Assembly (NCBI GenBank): GCA_964399195.1
Contig: CAYNPY010000118.1
Location: forward strand, 1 to 9,127
DNA from: CAINDZ01 sp964399195
GTDB lineage: Bacteria; Krumholzibacteriota; Krumholzibacteriia; LZORAL124-64-63
Direction of reading: 5' to 3'
DNA length: 9,127 nucleotides
Part shown: positions 6,259 to 9,127 of the stretch, one piece after another
How the letters are laid out: each line of letters opens with the position of its first letter
Position numbering within the stretch: the first letter of the stretch is position 1
The notes under the pieces: model-generated
What the model saw: the letters and a program-made list of their open reading frames with translations, nothing else
Told to the model about the DNA's origin: nothing
The model's database searches: none
Position numbers and translations under genes: made by a program

Positions 6259-7143
6259 TCAGCGCGCGGCCGGCGGCCGGCCGGCCCGGTATTCCTTCAA
6301 CGCCACGTCGATGGTGCCGACCGGCACCTTCGTCTTCATCAGCACCGGCACGCGGTTCGCGTCGGCGCTGATGTAGAGCATGATGCGGCCTTCGTGCTTG
6401 AACAGCCCCTCGCCCTCGAGGATGGGCTCGACCACGAAGCAGTCGAAGCGTCCGGCCGGCACCTCGACCGTCTCTCGCCGGTGCACGACGACCTTCATCT
6501 CGTAGTTCCGCCGCGAGGTGTGCGCCGGCAGCAGCAGGTCCCGGCCCACCTCCAGGTCGAGGTTGCGCACGTAGTAGAAGGCCGACAATTCGTCCTGCAC
6601 CCCGGCGGGCACGGGCATCTCGTGCCCGTCGCCGTACCGCGCGACGCCGGCCGCGCGGTCGAACGAGATCTCGACCGTCTTCTTGTAGTCGCCCTCCCGC
6701 AGCCGCTTGTAGAAGTACGCGCTGCTGAAGTCGGTCGTGTCGATGTAGGTGACGATCTTGTCCCGCACCTTGTAGATCGACGAGAAGAACCGGTTGCTGT
6801 TCGCGGTGCTCTCCACATGGTAACACGTGCGGCCGTCGTGCTCGACCGTCCCCACCACCGACAGGGTCCCCTCGCCGGCGGTGACCGGACCGTAGCTGAT
6901 CTCGAACACCATCCGCTCGCCGGGCGCGTACTCGCTGGCGCGCGGGGCGTCCCCTGGCGCAGTGTCCGACGCCGCGGCCGGTCCGTCAACCGCCCCGGTG
7001 TCAGGAGCCGCCGCCGGCGCCGTCGCCGCGCCGGCGGCCCGGGGCGCCGCCGCCGAACTGGCGAGCAAAACGAGCGCCGCGAGCACGGCGGCCGCGCCGT
7101 CCCGGCGCCCGCCGGGCTTCGCTCCCGCGAGATACTTCAGCAC
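6259..7143 (-). CDS. DUF3108-family secreted protein
   Basis: A 294-residue protein I assign to the DUF3108 family, whose members are exported envelope proteins of unknown biochemical role. The N-terminus has a basic stretch, then a hydrophobic core at about 17-30 ending in Ala-rich small residues near 31-40, consistent with a Sec signal peptide. A low-complexity Ala/Pro/Asp spacer follows to about 70. The conserved domain begins at YAPGERMVFEISYGPVTAG (72-90). It continues with YKVRDKIVTYID (124-135), YFYKRLREGDYKK (143-155), VQDELSAFYYVRNL (182-195), and RIMLYISADANRVPVLMKTK (253-272), closing with ALKEYRAG. It looks rich in beta-strands. The start is GTG at 7141-7143, with GAGGGG 5 nt before it and an 11-nt gap to the upstream gene. 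Its place between two GT9 genes and a GT39 gene suggests a role in envelope glycolipid assembly or export, but that is inference from context only. Confidence 0.88.
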   Translation of the reverse strand: MLKYLAGAKPGGRRDGAAAVLAALVLLASSAAAPRAAGAATAPAAAPDTGAVDGPAAASDTAPGDAPRASEYAPGERMVFEISYGPVTAGEGTLSVVGTVEHDGRTCYHVESTANSNRFFSSIYKVRDKIVTYIDTTDFSSAYFYKRLREGDYKKTVEISFDRAAGVARYGDGHEMPVPAGVQDELSAFYYVRNLDLEVGRDLLLPAHTSRRNYEMKVVVHRRETVEVPAGRFDCFVVEPILEGEGLFKHEGRIMLYISADANRVPVLMKTKVPVGTIDVALKEYRAGRPPAAR

Positions 7144-7148
7144 AGTCG

Positions 7149-7154
7149 CCCCTC
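7149..7154 (-). promoter_or_regulatory. Ribosome binding site deciding the GTG start of the DUF3108 gene
   Basis: GAGGGG on the minus strand, immediately after the TGA of the upstream GT9 gene and 5 nt before the GTG at 7141-7143. It supports the GTG codon as the start, since no ATG precedes the signal peptide. Confidence 0.6.
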
Positions 7155-8207
7155 TCAGCCGCCGCCCGCCGGCTCCAGACGCAGCAGCCTGAGGGCTGCC
7201 GCGGCCACCGCCGCGGGCGGCAGATCATCCAGGCATGGGTGCCCCGGCACGGGACACTCTGTCAGGTCGCAGGGCGAGCAGGGCTCGCCGCGCGAGACGC
7301 TAACGTGCCGCGCGCCGCCGGGGTTCCACCCGCGCGGGTCGGTCGGCCCGAAGACGGTGACCGTCGGCAGGCCCAGCAGCGCCGCGAGGTGGCGCAGGCC
7401 GCTGTCCGTGCCGACCAGCAGGTCGCTGGCCCGCAGCAGCGCGGTCATTTCCGCCAACGACGAGGGCGGAGCCACCGCGCCGTCGGGCAGGCGGTCGCCG
7501 AGCTCGGCCAGCAGGCCGCCGTCGCCCGGCCCCGGCGCCAGCACGACGCGGGCCCCGGCGCCCGTCAGGATCCGCCACAGCTCCGCCACGTGCCGGGCCG
7601 GCCAGGCCTTCGCCGGCCACGTGGCGCTCATGACCAGCACCACGCGCGGCCCTTCGCCGTCGGCCAGCCAGGCGTCCAGCCACCCCTCGAAGGGGCCGTC
7701 CGGAGCGGGCGCACCGGCTCCTTCGCCGGCCGGACCCGGTCGCCAGGGCGCGGGATCCAGCCCCAGCGCCCGCACCGGGTCCAGGAAGGCCTCGCCGGCG
7801 AAGCCTCGCAGGCGATGATCGCCCGCGCGGTTGCGCGGCACGCGCAGATTGTACGCCCAACGCCGGCCGGGCAGGTCATAGCCCACCCGCAGACGCGCCC
7901 CCGACAGCGCCGTCCAGACCGCCGTGCGCGGACTGCCCAGCCAGTCGACGACCAGATCGTAGCGCCGTGAGCGCAGCCAGCGCAGCCAGGGACCGTCGGC
8001 GCCGTCGGGGTAGGACACGATGCGCACCGCCGGCGCCAGGCCTGACAGCAGCTCCGAAAACGGACGGTCGACCACCAGATCGATCGCGGCGCGCGGCCAG
8101 GCTCCCGCGATCGCCGCGACGGCCGGCAGCGTGACCAGCGCGTCGCCGAGCGCCTTGCGGCGGATCAGCAGAATGCGGCGGAATTCCGGGCGCCCGTCCG
8201 CGGTCAT
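7155..8207 (-). CDS. Glycosyltransferase family 9 (heptosyltransferase-like)
   Basis: A 350-residue GT-B-fold enzyme of family 9, the group that includes ADP-heptose:LPS heptosyltransferases I and II, which extend the inner core of lipopolysaccharide at the cytoplasmic face of the inner membrane. The N-terminal acceptor domain opens with RILLIRRKALGDALVTLPAV (11-30), the family's nucleotide-fold glycine loop. The donor domain has SATWPAKAWPARHVAEL at 194-210 (pyrophosphate-contact region) and GTDSGLRHLAALLGLPTVTV at 266-285, then FGPTDPR (286-292). A Cys cluster follows: C310, C313, C318, C325. The frame is open further upstream, but the ATG at 8205-8207 is chosen: it overlaps the previous gene as ATGA, has GGGGAA 6 nt before it, and starts the conserved domain 10 residues in. 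It is followed after 11 nt by the DUF3108 gene. Sugar donor and acceptor are unproven. Confidence 0.93.
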   Translation of the reverse strand: MTADGRPEFRRILLIRRKALGDALVTLPAVAAIAGAWPRAAIDLVVDRPFSELLSGLAPAVRIVSYPDGADGPWLRWLRSRRYDLVVDWLGSPRTAVWTALSGARLRVGYDLPGRRWAYNLRVPRNRAGDHRLRGFAGEAFLDPVRALGLDPAPWRPGPAGEGAGAPAPDGPFEGWLDAWLADGEGPRVVLVMSATWPAKAWPARHVAELWRILTGAGARVVLAPGPGDGGLLAELGDRLPDGAVAPPSSLAEMTALLRASDLLVGTDSGLRHLAALLGLPTVTVFGPTDPRGWNPGGARHVSVSRGEPCSPCDLTECPVPGHPCLDDLPPAAVAAAALRLLRLEPAGGG

Positions 8208-9127
8208 GGCGCGTTCCCCGTGGCGAGAAGGTCGCGGGCCGCGGCGGCCACCGCTTCGGGTCGCAGGTCCGGCAGGCAGACGAAGGCCGGGCACCGGTGC
8301 AGGTCGCAGGGGTGGCAGGGCGGGCGCGTGGCGAGCACGCGGTACGGCCCGGCGCCCTCGTAGGGGAACCACAAGCGCGGGTCGGTGGGTCCGAACAGCG
8401 CCAGCGTCGGCACGCCCAGCGCGACCGCCGCGTGCATGATCCCGCCGTCGGCCGCAATCAGGCCGGCGGCCCCGGCCACCTGGTCGAGGACCTCCGCCAG
8501 GCCCAGCTCCGGCAGCGCCCGCACGTCGCCCCCGCCGGCCGCAGCGCCGTCGGCTATCGCCGCCGCCACCTTGGCCGCGCCCGGCGGCGCCAGCACGCGG
8601 ACGGGTCGTTCCCGGGTGGCCGCCAGCATCGCCGCCAGGTCGCGCCAGTGGGCCGACGGCCAGCGCTTGGTGGGCCAGGTCGCGCCCGGCGCCAGCAGCA
8701 GCGGCCGCGCGCCCGGCGCCGACGGCGGCCTACGCGGCGACAGGTGCGTCGACGCTCGCGCACCCTGATCCCGGTACCACGCCCCGAACGCCAGGCCCGA
8801 TTCCGCGTGCACCAGCGGCGCCAACCGCGAGAGGTGCTCGCCCAGGCCGCCGGGAGCCAGCCCGGCGAGATCGGCCGGCCAGCCCGCGCCGCCCGGCGCG
8901 CCGCAGTGCGTGTAGAGCCACCGGCGTCCGCCGGCAGGGCCGGCCAGGCGCGCGCGGATGCCGGCCAGCGCCAGCAGCCACGCGCTGCGCGGATTGAAGA
9001 AGAGGTCCACCGCGACGTCGTAGCGCGCGCGCCGCAGCTCCGCCGCCATCGCCGCGGTGCCGCGCCCGCGCGACGCGCCGGCTCCGCCGCGCGCCCGCGC
9101 GTCGCCCCCGCGCCGGCGCACGCCGAG
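8204..9127 (-). CDS. Glycosyltransferase family 9 enzyme, 5' end beyond window
   Basis: About 307 residues of a GT9 enzyme are visible; the frame runs off the right edge, so the first 50-80 residues with the glycine loop are missing. The GTG at 9119-9121 is probably internal. Using that GTG as residue 1, recognisable parts are ELRRARYDVAVDLFFNPRSAW (28-48, end of the N-terminal domain), LLLAPGATWPTKRWPSAHWR (141-160, phosphate-binding region), and ADGGIMHAAVALGVPTLALF (224-243) followed by GPTDPR (244-249). A Cys cluster sits at C269, C272, C277 and C282, matching its neighbour. It is a distinct paralogue of the downstream GT9 gene, sharing the fold and motifs but not close in sequence, and overlaps it by ATGA. 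The presumed role is LPS core or related glycan extension. Confidence 0.92.
   Translation of the reverse strand, partial: LGVRRRGGDARARGGAGASRGRGTAAMAAELRRARYDVAVDLFFNPRSAWLLALAGIRARLAGPAGGRRWLYTHCGAPGGAGWPADLAGLAPGGLGEHLSRLAPLVHAESGLAFGAWYRDQGARASTHLSPRRPPSAPGARPLLLAPGATWPTKRWPSAHWRDLAAMLAATRERPVRVLAPPGAAKVAAAIADGAAAGGGDVRALPELGLAEVLDQVAGAAGLIAADGGIMHAAVALGVPTLALFGPTDPRLWFPYEGAGPYRVLATRPPCHPCDLHRCPAFVCLPDLRPEAVAAAARDLLATGNAP

Noticed and set aside
5980..7818. Open frame of over 600 codons on the plus strand spanning three minus-strand genes.
   Set aside because: It crosses several real gene boundaries and is rich in Arg, Pro, Ser and Ala without any recognisable domain; a composition artefact.
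8208..8372. In-frame upstream extension of the complete GT9 gene to 8372.
   Set aside because: It would overlap the preceding GT9 gene by 169 nt and adds an Arg/Pro-rich stretch; the ATGA start at 8207 fits the family N-terminus and has an RBS.

Overview
The window is very GC-rich, and every gene I can support lies on the minus strand, so transcription runs from right (9127) to left (1). It is bacterial chromosomal DNA. Tandem GT9 heptosyltransferase-type enzymes point to a Gram-negative (LPS-type) outer membrane. The strong G/C third-position bias, the DUF3108 protein, the long acyl-CoA dehydrogenase and the TPR protein would fit a Deltaproteobacteria-like lineage or a GC-rich FCB-type or candidate-phylum lineage. 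The sequence alone does not settle the taxon. I see no rRNA, tRNA, CRISPR array, insertion sequence or phage gene.

Region A (9127 to 3546) is a tight cell-envelope glycan run of six genes. In transcription order they are: a 5'-truncated GT9 glycosyltransferase; a second, complete GT9 glycosyltransferase (ATGA overlap); a secreted or periplasmic DUF3108 protein (GTG start, 11-nt gap); a GT39/ArnT-like polytopic membrane glycosyltransferase (43-nt gap); a small monotopic sugar-1-phosphate transferase (11-nt overlap); and holo-ACP synthase AcpS (TTGA overlap, TTG start). Junctions this close imply one transcript with translational coupling. The GT9 enzymes would extend an LPS core or similar glycan on the cytoplasmic face. 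The phosphoglycosyl transferase would load the first sugar phosphate onto a polyprenyl phosphate carrier. The GT39 enzyme would transfer sugar from a polyprenyl-linked donor on the periplasmic side. AcpS supplies the holo-ACP needed for fatty acid and lipid synthesis.

Region B (3545 to 3400) is a 146-nt intergenic gap, the largest in the window. It holds a GC-rich hairpin and a sigma70-like promoter candidate with an extended -10 box, pointing into the next unit.

Region C (3399 to 1) is a second unit: a PhzF-fold isomerase/epimerase; an 86-nt gap with two hairpins; a 552-residue acyl-CoA dehydrogenase with a long C-terminal extension; and, 2 nt after its stop, a TPR protein that runs off the left edge. 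Apart from general metabolism I see no shared pathway for these three.

I found no clear new defence, mobile or regulatory system. The observations most worth following are the DUF3108 protein placed between glycosyltransferases, the shared four-cysteine motif in both GT9 proteins, acpS coupled to a phosphoglycosyl transferase, and the acyl-CoA dehydrogenase/TPR coupling.
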